A stretch of DNA of 11,893 bases from CAYUET01 sp964443875 (GTDB taxonomy: Bacteria; Auribacterota; JAFGBW01), in assembly GCA_964443875.1 (NCBI GenBank), contig CAYUET010000057.1, positions 1 to 11,893 of the forward strand, written 5' to 3'. Made by a program: the position numbers and the translations under genes. Positions 1 through 5,954 of this stretch are shown here, piece after piece. Position 1 is the stretch's first letter; each line of letters opens with the position of its first letter. The notes under the pieces were generated by a model, which saw nothing but the letters and a program-made list of their open reading frames with translations, was not told the DNA's origin and did no database searches.

Positions 1-1
1 G

Positions 2-1318
2 ATCCAGCAGGCTGAAAAATCAATTCATGTCTGCATGTACTACATAGTGATGGCTGATCAAGGCAATATTAAACCTCTTCTGAAAGCCTTGGTTGAAGCG
101 CGTAAGCGAGTCGTAGAAATTGAAATTATTCTGGAAAGAGGATACAGCGAAGGCAACAACAACGTTGGCTCAGAGAACCTGAAAGCCCTGTCTTTACTGA
201 AGAAAAATAATATCCCTGTTTTTTACGACAGCAGGGAACAATTAACCCATGATAAACTAATCATCATTGATAAAAAGATTACCGTTGTGGGGAGTGCAAA
301 CTGGACTAATTCAGCGCTTGAGAAAAATCATGAGGCAAATGTCTTAATCGAATCCCCGGAGGTGGCGCAAAAGTATCTGGAATATTTCAAGATCCTTCCT
401 AAGTTTTCCCCTCTTCCAGTGGAAGGGGCGACCCCGATTCCGAGGGAGTTCATGGAAAACAAGGATCTGGCAGAAAAGATGGTGAATAATTCCAATAACC
501 TTATGTTTGATTTTTATCTGCTGATCCAAAAACTTTCCTATGAAAAAAAAGCAAAGGAATTCGAGATTGAAGGGGATCTTATCAAGGATTATTTTTATGA
601 AAAGGATTTTAAAATACCTGAAAGAAGCAGTTGGGCTGCATACTTTATGAATCATTCCCTAAGCCGAAACATAAAGGAATATCCCTTTCTGAAGGGTGTA
701 AAATCCCTGCCGGAAAAGAATAAGTTGAGTGTGAAACTGGATGAAGAGAACGCCGAAACGTCGGATTCGTTATGGCTCTCCAAAAAGTATTGGGAAGATT
801 ACTGGCATAGACGATTAAAAATCCGGGCGAAGTTCTGTTATTTTGTGGCCCTGGAGGAAACCGAATCCGGGCGCATGGGGCGGTATTTTTCAACGGAACG
901 CTGGAAAATGGGAGAGAAATTCAAAATGGAATCGCATGTGTTTTCAAACGGATTCACAGAGCTTCAAAGAATTAACCTGATTGAAAAGGAAATCAATTAC
1001 AAACCCGGCGAACAAAATCCCAACGGATATATTCTGAATGATTTTTATATTTATTCCGATTTTGAAACCGCTCTGGACAAGTTGAAATCCGAGACCGAAC
1101 CGGAGCTTTTCAAAACTATTTTGGAAATAGCGGATCACGTTAATGAACCTTCGGATCTTAACTGCCTGAAGGAACTTATTTCCCTTGGTAAAAAATACGG
1201 CGTAAAAGTGATGCAGGAAACCTTAAAAGAAATCAAGACCCATGACAACGGCGTGAGTCCATACCGGAAATATGCCTATGTACTGGCCATAATCAGGGAT
1301 AAAGGGGCGGGGAAGTAA
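2..1318 (+). CDS. Phospholipase D-fold (HKD) protein, 5'-partial
   Basis: The reading frame is open to the left edge, so the gene starts upstream. The ATG at 35 is internal, because the residues encoded at 2-34 (IQQAEKSIHVC) continue a typical PLD-domain strand leading into MYYIVMAD. One complete HKD motif is visible: HDKLIIID at about 248-271, matching HxK(x4)D, followed by GSANW with the expected Gly-Ser and Asn. Family knowledge: these residues form the phosphohydrolase site of nucleases and phospholipases. Proteins with a single motif usually dimerise, while others have a second copy, which here could lie off the window. After the PLD domain come about 290 residues I do not recognise. The stretch FTELQRINLIEKEINY could belong to a winged-helix domain (inference). 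The gene converges on the RloB locus with a 36-base gap. A nuclease or defence role is plausible but not shown. Confidence 0.85.
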   Translation: MQQAEKSIHVCMYYIVMADQGNIKPLLKALVEARKRVVEIEIILERGYSEGNNNVGSENLKALSLLKKNNIPVFYDSREQLTHDKLIIIDKKITVVGSANWTNSALEKNHEANVLIESPEVAQKYLEYFKILPKFSPLPVEGATPIPREFMENKDLAEKMVNNSNNLMFDFYLLIQKLSYEKKAKEFEIEGDLIKDYFYEKDFKIPERSSWAAYFMNHSLSRNIKEYPFLKGVKSLPEKNKLSVKLDEENAETSDSLWLSKKYWEDYWHRRLKIRAKFCYFVALEETESGRMGRYFSTERWKMGEKFKMESHVFSNGFTELQRINLIEKEINYKPGEQNPNGYILNDFYIYSDFETALDKLKSETEPELFKTILEIADHVNEPSDLNCLKELISLGKKYGVKVMQETLKEIKTHDNGVSPYRKYAYVLAIIRDKGAGK

Positions 1319-1354
1319 ATACTTCGGAAATGGAAAGTAAATCGGTTATTGTTC

Positions 1355-1971
1355 TTAGAGGTATTTATTCAGTTCTTCGACCAAAAGATGAACTGTAGTT
1401 GAAGGATTGTCCCTTTCTGGATGTGGAGGAGAATAGCGGGTTAACAGTGTTTTTGCATTGTTGATGGCCTTATCTTGAAAAGGGAAAAGGGTCTCGTACA
1501 TTTCAGGGCTGTTTTTTTGATATTTTGATTTTAAATGTTTCTCAAGCTTGGAAATATAGCTTTTTCTGTGGATTGCGGAGTCAAAAAAATCATAATGAAG
1601 GAGATACCAGAGTTCAAAGGCTTCGTTGGAATAAGCGATTTTACAGTTGTTTCTATTGGCTAAATCTAAAGCGTTATTAAAGTTTTCAGCAGGAAAATCA
1701 TCATGGTCGAAAACACACCAGACCTGATCAAAGGGTTCCTTAAATTTTTTTGAATGATTTTGAATTTTAATTGCCTGTTGAACAAGGCTGAATGTGTTGG
1801 CTCCTGTGCCAGAAATTTCGACAACAGCGGAAGAAACGCGGAATGCCTTAAATAATTAGGTTCAGTTTTTTCACCTTCGCAGACGATAAGAATTCTTTGT
1901 TTTGGGAGACCTCTTTGGCCTGTTTTTCTTTTGTAGGAGTTGTTAAATTTTTGCCAAATTTTTTTACTCAT
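1355..1971 (-). pseudogene. rloB: RloB-family protein (AbiLii-like), frameshifted
   Basis: The ATG at 1971 opens a frame reading MSKKIWQKFNNSYKRK, then ILIVCEGEKTEPNY, the N-terminal signature of RloB proteins. After EPNY the frame goes out of register. The next frame reads FKAFRVSSAVVEISGTGANT, then VWCVFDHDDF, SNEAFELWYLLH and a terminal LLVEELNKYL before the stop at 1355-1357. Joined, this is about 205 residues, a normal RloB length, and one missing base in the A run at 1850-1852 explains the shift. The start overlaps the upstream ATPase gene by 8 bases, so the two are one operon. The EGEKTE and DHDD motifs resemble the acidic sites of TOPRIM-type nucleases (inference). RloB-like proteins act with an ABC-type ATPase in AbiL abortive infection (family knowledge). 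Sequencing error or true inactivation cannot be told apart here. A TTG at 1983 is a less likely start. Confidence 0.85.
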
Positions 1972-3271
1972 GGATATTTTCAATCATATGAGCTGAGTCG
2001 CCTAAAAAAGGGATGGCTCCATATTTACCCAAAATATAATCTTTGTTATAGGAGGCTTCAGATCTGACTTTAAAATCGGATAAGGAATACATTTCAGTAG
2101 CCCCATATTTATCTTTTTCAAAAAACCAGATTTGATCTCTGCGGAAGAAACGGCTGTTTAGGAGATTGGTATCATGAGTAGCAAAAAGCAATTGGGCGTT
2201 TTTCTTGTTTTTTTCGGGAGAGTGAAAAAGTTGGATGATGAATCTTGTAATTAAAGGATGAAGTCTGGCATCGAGTTCATCAATAATCAGGATTTTCCCT
2301 TCTTCGAGAGTATCTATAATGGGGCCTGTAAGTGCGAATATTTTTTTTGTCCCCTCTGATTCAGCAGACAAGGGAAAAGGTACGATTTCTAATTTCTTTT
2401 TTGATTTATCAAATTTTTTATGAAGAGTAAAAAGATCGTTGGTTACGGCCTTGAATTTTTGATTTTTAGTGGGGGCTTCATTTTTTTGTTTGTTCATCAT
2501 ATTTTTAAGCATTACGTTTTTTACATGAGGAGGAATTTCAGACTCTTTAAGTTCTGTTTCTTTTAGATGCAAGTCGTCAATTCCCAAATCGGCGATTTTT
2601 AAGAATTCCAGGATTTTACCCTTAAAGTCAGGATGTTGCATTTGATTGACTGTAAAGCCAAAATATCCGGAGTCACTGAGGCCGGATATGGTGTTGAAAT
2701 TAAGAAACCAGTTGAAAATATTGCTTGAAATTTCTCCGTTAAATTGAGCGCATACTGAAAGAAATAAAGCATTGCTCCTTGTTTTGGATTCAAGACCTTT
2801 ACCTTCCTTGAAATAGGATCCTAATTCAATTTTATCATTTTCTCTGGTAAAGAGTTTAGCTTCTTTTCTTTTCGGAGCGTAGAACAGCCATTCGTTATGA
2901 ATTTTTGACTGATCGGCTTCAAAACCGTAGCGATATTTTATCTCATTATGAAAGAAAGTGATTTCAAAAAGTGATGGTTTATCTTCGGTATCAGAACTCA
3001 GTTGAAAGCGCATGACAGGAATATTTTCTAAAGTTTGACTTTCTTTTGAAGAATTAATAATGAATTTCTTCATAAAAGAAATGGCCTCAACGAAGTTGCT
3101 TTTTCCGCTTGCATTTGCACCATACATGACAGCACTTCTCAAGAGAGTCATATTATCACAAGGATTAAAGGTATTAGTTTCTCTGAGTTCTTTAAGAGCA
3201 GATGCAACCATAGTTAAAGTTTGTAATTCTTTAAAAGAGAGAAAATTTTGTACTTTAAATTCAACCAGCAT
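1964..3271 (-). CDS. RloA/AbiLi-like ABC-type AAA ATPase
   Basis: This 435-residue protein has the layout of the AAA_15/AAA_21 (RloA, OLD-like) ATPases. FKVQNFLSFKE at residues 5-15 is the usual N-terminal strand. The Walker A is GANASGKS (51-58). The ABC-type signature is LSAESEGTKK (301-310). Walker B with the catalytic acid is ILIIDE (327-332), followed by LDARLHP, and the H-loop histidine is at 366 in FATHDT. The middle, about 100-290, is the poorly conserved insert or coiled-coil arm. The start is supported by GGAG five bases before the ATG and a good promoter upstream. The stop lies inside the start of the RloB gene (8-base overlap), indicating co-translation. In AbiL and PARIS-like systems such an ATPase senses phage and controls a partner effector (family knowledge). 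The gene is clearly AT-richer than the replication operon to the right, suggesting separate acquisition. Confidence 0.9.
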   Translation of the reverse strand: MLVEFKVQNFLSFKELQTLTMVASALKELRETNTFNPCDNMTLLRSAVMYGANASGKSNFVEAISFMKKFIINSSKESQTLENIPVMRFQLSSDTEDKPSLFEITFFHNEIKYRYGFEADQSKIHNEWLFYAPKRKEAKLFTRENDKIELGSYFKEGKGLESKTRSNALFLSVCAQFNGEISSNIFNWFLNFNTISGLSDSGYFGFTVNQMQHPDFKGKILEFLKIADLGIDDLHLKETELKESEIPPHVKNVMLKNMMNKQKNEAPTKNQKFKAVTNDLFTLHKKFDKSKKKLEIVPFPLSAESEGTKKIFALTGPIIDTLEEGKILIIDELDARLHPLITRFIIQLFHSPEKNKKNAQLLFATHDTNLLNSRFFRRDQIWFFEKDKYGATEMYSLSDFKVRSEASYNKDYILGKYGAIPFLGDSAHMIENIHE

Positions 3272-3313
3272 TGGAGCTCCAATTTTTATTCAATTTATTG
3301 TTATTTAACATAA

Positions 3314-3342
3314 ATAATACAAAATAGAATGAATATTTGCAA
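3314..3342 (-). promoter_or_regulatory. Predicted sigma-70-type promoter of the ATPase-RloB operon
   Basis: Reading the minus strand, TTGCAA (3342-3337) and TATTAT (3319-3314) are separated by exactly 17 bases. Transcription would start near 3307, giving a leader of about 36 bases that contains the GGAG ribosome binding site of the ATPase gene. It is a sequence match only. Confidence 0.55.
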
Positions 3343-3422
3343 TATTTTAACAAAAATTAACGTTATTTTTCGATTTATATCTAAAATACTCAGAAAATAT
3401 AATTTCCCCGCCCGTTCCTTCC

Positions 3423-3456
3423 GGCTTAAACTTGCGCAGAGCCGCAAGATAAAGCC
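3423..3456. repeat. Small inverted repeat (REP-like hairpin)
   Basis: GGCTT (3423-3427) and CTTGCG (3431-3436) pair perfectly with CGCAAG (3443-3448) and AAGCC (3452-3456). There is a symmetric 3-base internal loop and a 6-base terminal loop. There is no T run on either side, so it is not an obvious terminator. Confidence 0.6.
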
Positions 3457-3630
3457 TTCAGTCCGCCCAGTCTTTCTCCCTCCGCACACCCGCCAGAACT
3501 CCGCCCAAAATCGCAAACAGATTTCGCGAGCTCAATCAGATTGCTCATTTGCCTTGCCTGGAATAAGGAACCTCTGTCTTGTTTCCCCCTCCCCCCGGCA
3601 GTCCGGCTTTACAATCTCCCATGCCCTGAC

Positions 3631-3732
3631 AATGGGGTTTTGGGGAACCACCGCAAAGGCAAAATGGCAACGGTCGCATAATTCCGGAATTATGACGACA
3701 TTGCCATCAAGACCCCAAAGGAAAAACCCCGT
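3631..3732. repeat. Long imperfect palindrome (~100 bp)
   Basis: The centre is an 18-base perfect palindrome, CATAATTCCGGAATTATG (3677-3694). ATGGCAA (3664-3670) and TTGCCAT (3701-3707) pair around the same axis. Further out, GGGGTTTT (3634-3641) faces AAAAACCCC (3722-3730), with a few unpaired bases shifting the register by 7. The element resembles a REP/BIME or a MITE-type remnant. It has no coding potential that I can support. Confidence 0.75.
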
Positions 3733-3763
3733 TCGCCTCTTACATAAGTGAGACTTATGAAAG

Positions 3764-3845
3764 ATTTTTTCGGGCAAGGCTCATGCCGGAACAGGGGCCC
3801 AATTTCCCTATTCCGTCATTCGCCTTGCAGGAAATCCGAAAAAAT
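3764..3845. repeat. 82-bp imperfect inverted repeat
   Basis: The outer 10 bases are a perfect pair, ATTTTTTCGG (3764-3773) with CCGAAAAAAT (3836-3845). Inside, arms of 23 bases (3774-3796 and 3806-3828) match at 19 positions around a 9-base loop, beginning with the perfect GCAAGGC/GCCTTGC. Seven extra bases (3829-3835) sit on one side only. A separate small hairpin, CATAAGT-gag-ACTTATG (3743-3759), lies just upstream and is followed by a short T run. Confidence 0.75.
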
Positions 3846-3885
3846 ACGGCGACAACCAAAGGCACAAAACCCCAAGCCAGTGCCT

Positions 3886-3985
3886 GGGAGGAAAAAAGGA
3901 GGGACTCCCCTACCGCTGAAGATCCTCCCGTCTTTATAGCTTTTTCAGCAAAGGGAGTGCTTCAAAAGCTCCCACTTTAAGGAAT
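3886..3985. repeat. Structured direct repeat, copy A
   Basis: This copy matches copy B (4747-4844) at 81 of 88 aligned bases from 3898 on, at a constant offset of 859. It folds into two hairpins. The first pairs GGGAGGA (3886-3892) with TCCTCCC (3923-3929) and holds an inner AGGG/CCCT stem. The second pairs 3950-3962 with 3966-3978 around the loop CAA, with three mismatches. The two copies bracket the HigB/HigA genes. Confidence 0.8.
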
Positions 3986-4030
3986 TGCGGAATTATCCAC
4001 AGCTAAAAGAGAAAAAGAGTTGAGTTTTGT

Positions 4031-4330
4031 TTAACCTGCTTTAAGCGGTTCAAAATTGATGATTAATTTCTGGTTTAAGGCGGCTGCCATTTTTTCAAGC
4101 ATTTTTAAGGTATAACCCTGATAATCCGCATCCTCAAGCCGTGAAATGACCGATTGTGTGGTATGGGTGAGTCTGGCCAGTTCGGCCTGGCTTAAATTAT
4201 TCTCTTCCCTTAATTTTCTGAGGGAATTTGCGATGTTTAAATTGCAGGTTTCTTCTGCAACCATGGCCTTTAATGCCCTGTCTTTTGCAATCCGTTTTTC
4301 CAGAATTTTCAAAGCGTTGTTTGTTTTCAT
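4031..4330 (-). CDS. higA: HigA-type XRE antitoxin
   Basis: This 99-residue protein has an XRE-type helix-turn-helix at about residues 37-90. The segment LRKLREENNLSQAELARLTH leads to the recognition helix region TTQSVISRLED, then a fourth and fifth helix ending in ALNQKLIINFEP. That arrangement and length are usual for HigA antitoxins, which bind and neutralise the toxin and repress their own operon. The start is well supported: GAGGAGGAG lies immediately upstream of the ATG, which overlaps the toxin stop codon as ATGA (4 bases). The order toxin then antitoxin is characteristic of higBA. No clear intrinsic terminator follows; downstream transcription would run into direct-repeat copy A. Confidence 0.9.
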   Translation of the reverse strand: MKTNNALKILEKRIAKDRALKAMVAEETCNLNIANSLRKLREENNLSQAELARLTHTTQSVISRLEDADYQGYTLKMLEKMAAALNQKLIINFEPLKAG

Positions 4331-4689
4331 AGCTCCTCCTCGTAAGTGTGAGCTTTAGGATTCTGTTTAAATTTGTTAAGCCGTGATAAAGCTTGTTCAA
4401 TATCTTTTTCAGGGACTTCTTTTTCCTTGGTTAACCCGTGAAGCAGGATAATCAGTTCTTTTCCGTTAAATCCGTATAAAACCCTGAAATTGACATGACC
4501 GTTTTTCCATCTTAGTTCATAAATACCGTCCCGAAGGTAATCCGCTTCCGGCCTTCTTAAAAGATGTCCAAGCTCTTTAAGCCTCTGTAAACGCACATAG
4601 GCTTTTGCTAAAGTTCTTTTATCAAGCTCATTCAGCCAATCCAGCACAGGGCAGCTTTTAGTGTCTTTAAAGAATACCATGTTATTCAT
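4327..4689 (-). CDS. higB: HigB-type (Gp49/RelE superfamily) mRNA-interferase toxin
   Basis: This 120-residue protein matches the phage-derived Gp49-like/HigB branch of the RelE/ParE toxins. VLDWLNELDKR and RLQRLKELG form the N-terminal helices. GIYELRWKNG, NFRVLYGF and ELIILLHGLTKE form the beta sheet, and KDIEQALSRLNKF is the final helix. Family members cleave mRNA on the ribosome (family knowledge). The ATG at 4689 is only about 7 bases after a good -10 box, so the message is probably leaderless. A second in-frame ATG three codons later (4680) is possible. The toxin and antitoxin genes form a bicistron with a 4-base overlap, flanked on both sides by the structured direct repeats. This suggests that the pair sits in, or stabilises, a mobile segment. 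Confidence 0.9.
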   Translation of the reverse strand: MNNMVFFKDTKSCPVLDWLNELDKRTLAKAYVRLQRLKELGHLLRRPEADYLRDGIYELRWKNGHVNFRVLYGFNGKELIILLHGLTKEKEVPEKDIEQALSRLNKFKQNPKAHTYEEEL

Positions 4690-4696
4690 AATTTAA

Positions 4697-4725
4697 ATTA
4701 TCGCAAATTTGCTATATTAAATCAA
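4697..4725 (-). promoter_or_regulatory. Predicted higBA promoter
   Basis: On the minus strand, TTGATT (4725-4720) and GATAAT (4702-4697) are 17 bases apart. The -10 box ends 7 bases before the HigB ATG, so the start of transcription would coincide with or abut the start codon. No Shine-Dalgarno sequence is present, which fits leaderless translation. Confidence 0.6.
4699..4716. promoter_or_regulatory. Probable HigA operator palindrome
   Basis: GCAAATTTGC (4703-4712) is a perfect 10-base palindrome lying in the spacer and touching the -10 box of the higBA promoter. With its flanks it extends to 18 bases with one mismatched pair. An antitoxin bound here would block RNA polymerase, the usual autoregulation of such operons. 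Confidence 0.55.
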
Positions 4726-4746
4726 TGAAAAATTTAGATCCTTCGG

Positions 4747-4844
4747 CAGCGGAAAAGGAGGGATTGCCCTACCACTGAAGATCCGCCCGTCTTTATAGCT
4801 TTTTCAGCAAAGGAAGTGCTTCAAAAGCTCCTGCTTTAAGGAAT
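4747..4844. repeat. Structured direct repeat, copy B
   Basis: This is the second copy of the element at 3886-3985. Relative to copy A, the pair A3889-T3926 becomes C4750-G4785, and G3955-C3973 becomes A4814-T4832. Both preserve base pairing. The other differences fall in loops or at a position unpaired in both copies. The left arm has two fewer A's. Confidence 0.8.
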
Positions 4845-4885
4845 CCGGAAAGTTTTCCCTGTGCTTTTCCCGTTTAATCTTCGCC

Positions 4886-5128
4886 TTCCGTCCCTTCTGT
4901 TTTTGGAAATCCAGGGCAGACGCGCCTTCAGTTTTGAAGGGTCTAAACCGTCGCCTGCGCCTTGGGAAGTCCAACGGATGCTAAAAGAGCCTCAATCTCA
5001 GTTCCAGGTATTCACGAGAGTTCGGCTCTTTAAGCATCCGTAAGGACGGCTTGCAGGCTTCCGGCCCAAGGGCGAGACCCTTCAAAAATGAAGGGCGTCT
5101 TAAAAACCAAAAACAGAAAGGGACGGAA
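4886..5128. repeat. MITE-like ~243-bp inverted-repeat element
   Basis: The ends are near-perfect inverted repeats: CCGTCCCTTCTGTTTTTGG (4888-4906) against its complement at 5107-5126, with one indel. Inside, 4918-4944 and 5075-5100 are complementary with one mismatch and one indel, and each is itself a hairpin (CCTTCA/TGAAGG). Nearest the centre, 4975-4991 pairs with 5024-5040 with one mismatch, leaving a ~32-base loop. No transposase lies within it. I did not find a convincing target-site duplication. The right end supplies the purine-rich ribosome binding site of the following gene. Confidence 0.75.
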
Positions 5129-5129
5129 A

Positions 5130-5504
5130 ATGATCTACGAATTAAACTACAAAAGAATGGAAAAAATCTTCAGGAAACATTGGTTCAACATAAATCAGGT
5201 AACTTTGAAATCGGAACCATTTATGGATCTGCATTTTGAAAAGATTGGGAAAAATACCTTCGCAATGGCTCATTATTTTGAACAAAACGGGGATCTGGTT
5301 CCTGATCCCGATATGGAAATCAGGGTATTCCCTGAAAAGGGAATGGTCGAAGCTTTAACTTTTCAAAGCCAGTTGAGCTATTCAAGAGTTTATCCAGATC
5401 CGGAAAATCGAAACCTGGTAAACATCCGAGTCAAAATTGAATTAAACCGATTCTTGGGAATGTGGCTCAGAAATATTATCAGTCAGGGATTCCGCTTTCA
5501 GTAG
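5130..5504 (+). CDS. DUF1249 (YqiB-like)/DUF6908-like small protein
   Basis: This protein has 124 residues. The ATG at 5130 is chosen over the upstream one at 5088, because 5088 lies inside the inverted-repeat element and AAAGGG precedes 5130 at suitable spacing. The C-terminal half resembles DUF1249 proteins such as E. coli YqiB. MEIRVFPEKGMVEAL parallels the family's RLYHDAMVAEV stretch, and NRFLGMWLRNIISQG parallels NQFLADWLRYCLAHG. The segment HYFEQNGDLVPDPDM also recalls DUF6908 proteins of mobile elements. Neither family has an established activity, so I assign no function. No signal peptide or membrane segment is visible. The gene stands alone on the plus strand and ends just before a strong terminator shared with the convergent repressor gene. 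Its expression probably depends on sequence inside the inverted repeat. Confidence 0.7.
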   Translation: MIYELNYKRMEKIFRKHWFNINQVTLKSEPFMDLHFEKIGKNTFAMAHYFEQNGDLVPDPDMEIRVFPEKGMVEALTFQSQLSYSRVYPDPENRNLVNIRVKIELNRFLGMWLRNIISQGFRFQ

Positions 5505-5512
5505 GCGGATTG

Positions 5513-5548
5513 AAAGCCTGGCTGCTTTTTGCAGCTAGGCTTTTTTTT
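5513..5548 (+). terminator. Rho-independent terminator
   Basis: AAAGCCTGGCTGC (5513-5525) pairs with GCAGCTAGGCTTT (5531-5543) with one G-T wobble and a 5-base T loop, followed by a run of T to 5548. It terminates the DUF1249-like gene. Its right arm contains the stop codon of the convergent XRE gene (5535-5537). Confidence 0.9.
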
Positions 5549-5858
5549 GAGCCAGGGAGGAAATTAGATTTGCTACAGTTACCTTGTCTTCTTCGGATAA
5601 TTTTTCAAAGTTTTGTAGTTTTGAAAGAATAGATTTATCTTGTCCTTTGAAAGAATTAATTTCTTTTTCGCTGAACGCTAATACGTCTAGGGAAACGTTA
5701 AAGATATTGGAAAATTTTTTCATTGTTTCAAAATTCGGAGCTTTTTTCCCGGATTCCCAACGCTGAACTAGTGACTGAGCAACATTGAGTTTTTTTGCTA
5801 GTTGAACTTGAGTCAACCCGCTTGTTTTTCTTAACATTCTTAATTTTTGAGCAATCAT
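5535..5858 (-). CDS. XRE-family transcriptional repressor
   Basis: This 107-residue protein has an N-terminal XRE/Cro-type helix-turn-helix (residues about 4-60). LRMLRKTSGLTQVQLAKKLN is followed by the recognition region VAQSLVQRWESGKKAP and the supporting helices to FNVSLDVLAFS. The C-terminal 45 residues are charged, end in a helix (DKVTVANLISSLAQKKA), and probably mediate dimerisation. The gene faces away from the replication/recombination operon across a ~310-base AT-rich control region. That is the classic arrangement of a phage or ICE repressor regulating a divergent operon. Palindromes in that region are candidate binding sites. The only Shine-Dalgarno-like sequence, AAAGG, is about 11 bases from the ATG, so translation may be weak. 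There is no toxin partner next to it, so it is unlikely to be an antitoxin. Confidence 0.85.
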   Translation of the reverse strand: MIAQKLRMLRKTSGLTQVQLAKKLNVAQSLVQRWESGKKAPNFETMKKFSNIFNVSLDVLAFSEKEINSFKGQDKSILSKLQNFEKLSEEDKVTVANLISSLAQKKA

Positions 5859-5954
5859 GTAATTATATACCTTTAGGATTTAAATTAATAACGTATTCAT
5901 AGCATATATACCCCGTAAAAGTTGCATTTCATAAGCATAGGGCTAAAAAATATC

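Larger units (their letters stand above)
3272..4030. other. Gene-free, palindrome-rich intergenic region
   Basis: I see no credible gene in these ~760 bases. Short open frames exist on both strands, but none has a ribosome binding site or a recognisable protein, and they run through palindromes. The region holds the ATPase-RloB promoter at its left end, then a series of separate inverted repeats (3423-3456, 3631-3732, 3743-3759, 3764-3845) and the first copy of the structured direct repeat (3886-3985). Base composition changes at about 3408 from very AT-rich to GC-rich, marking the edge of the defence operon. Confidence 0.7.
4690..5129. other. Gene-free region with two repeat elements
   Basis: This 440-base stretch holds the higBA promoter and operator at its left, direct-repeat copy B, and the large MITE-like inverted repeat. 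Open frames here run through the palindrome and lack ribosome binding sites. I see no protein-coding gene. Confidence 0.7.

Noticed and set aside
1845..1860. Programmed -1 frameshift in rloB
   Set aside because: A slip back by one base at the TAT codon would restore the frame, but there is no canonical slippery heptamer and I see no clear downstream stimulatory structure. A deleted base is simpler.
3329..3980. Several open frames of 60-140 codons on both strands
   Set aside because: They cross palindromes, lack ribosome binding sites and resemble no protein I know. They are treated as chance frames.
3993..4001. TTATCCACA, a perfect DnaA-box consensus
   Set aside because: It is a single site without partner boxes or an initiator gene nearby. 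One chance match in a window of this size is not remarkable.
3886..4844. Structured repeats around HigBA as integron attC sites
   Set aside because: Toxin-antitoxin cassettes and folded sites fit, but neither copy has RYYYAAC and GTTRRRY core boxes at the ends of its arms, and no integron-type integrase is recognisable here.
5088..5129. Upstream start for the DUF1249-like gene
   Set aside because: The extra 14 residues come from the right arm of the inverted repeat and are lysine/arginine-rich. ATG 5130 has the better-placed ribosome binding site.
5535..5858. XRE protein as an antitoxin
   Set aside because: No toxin-like partner gene is adjacent on the same strand, and its divergent placement fits a repressor better.
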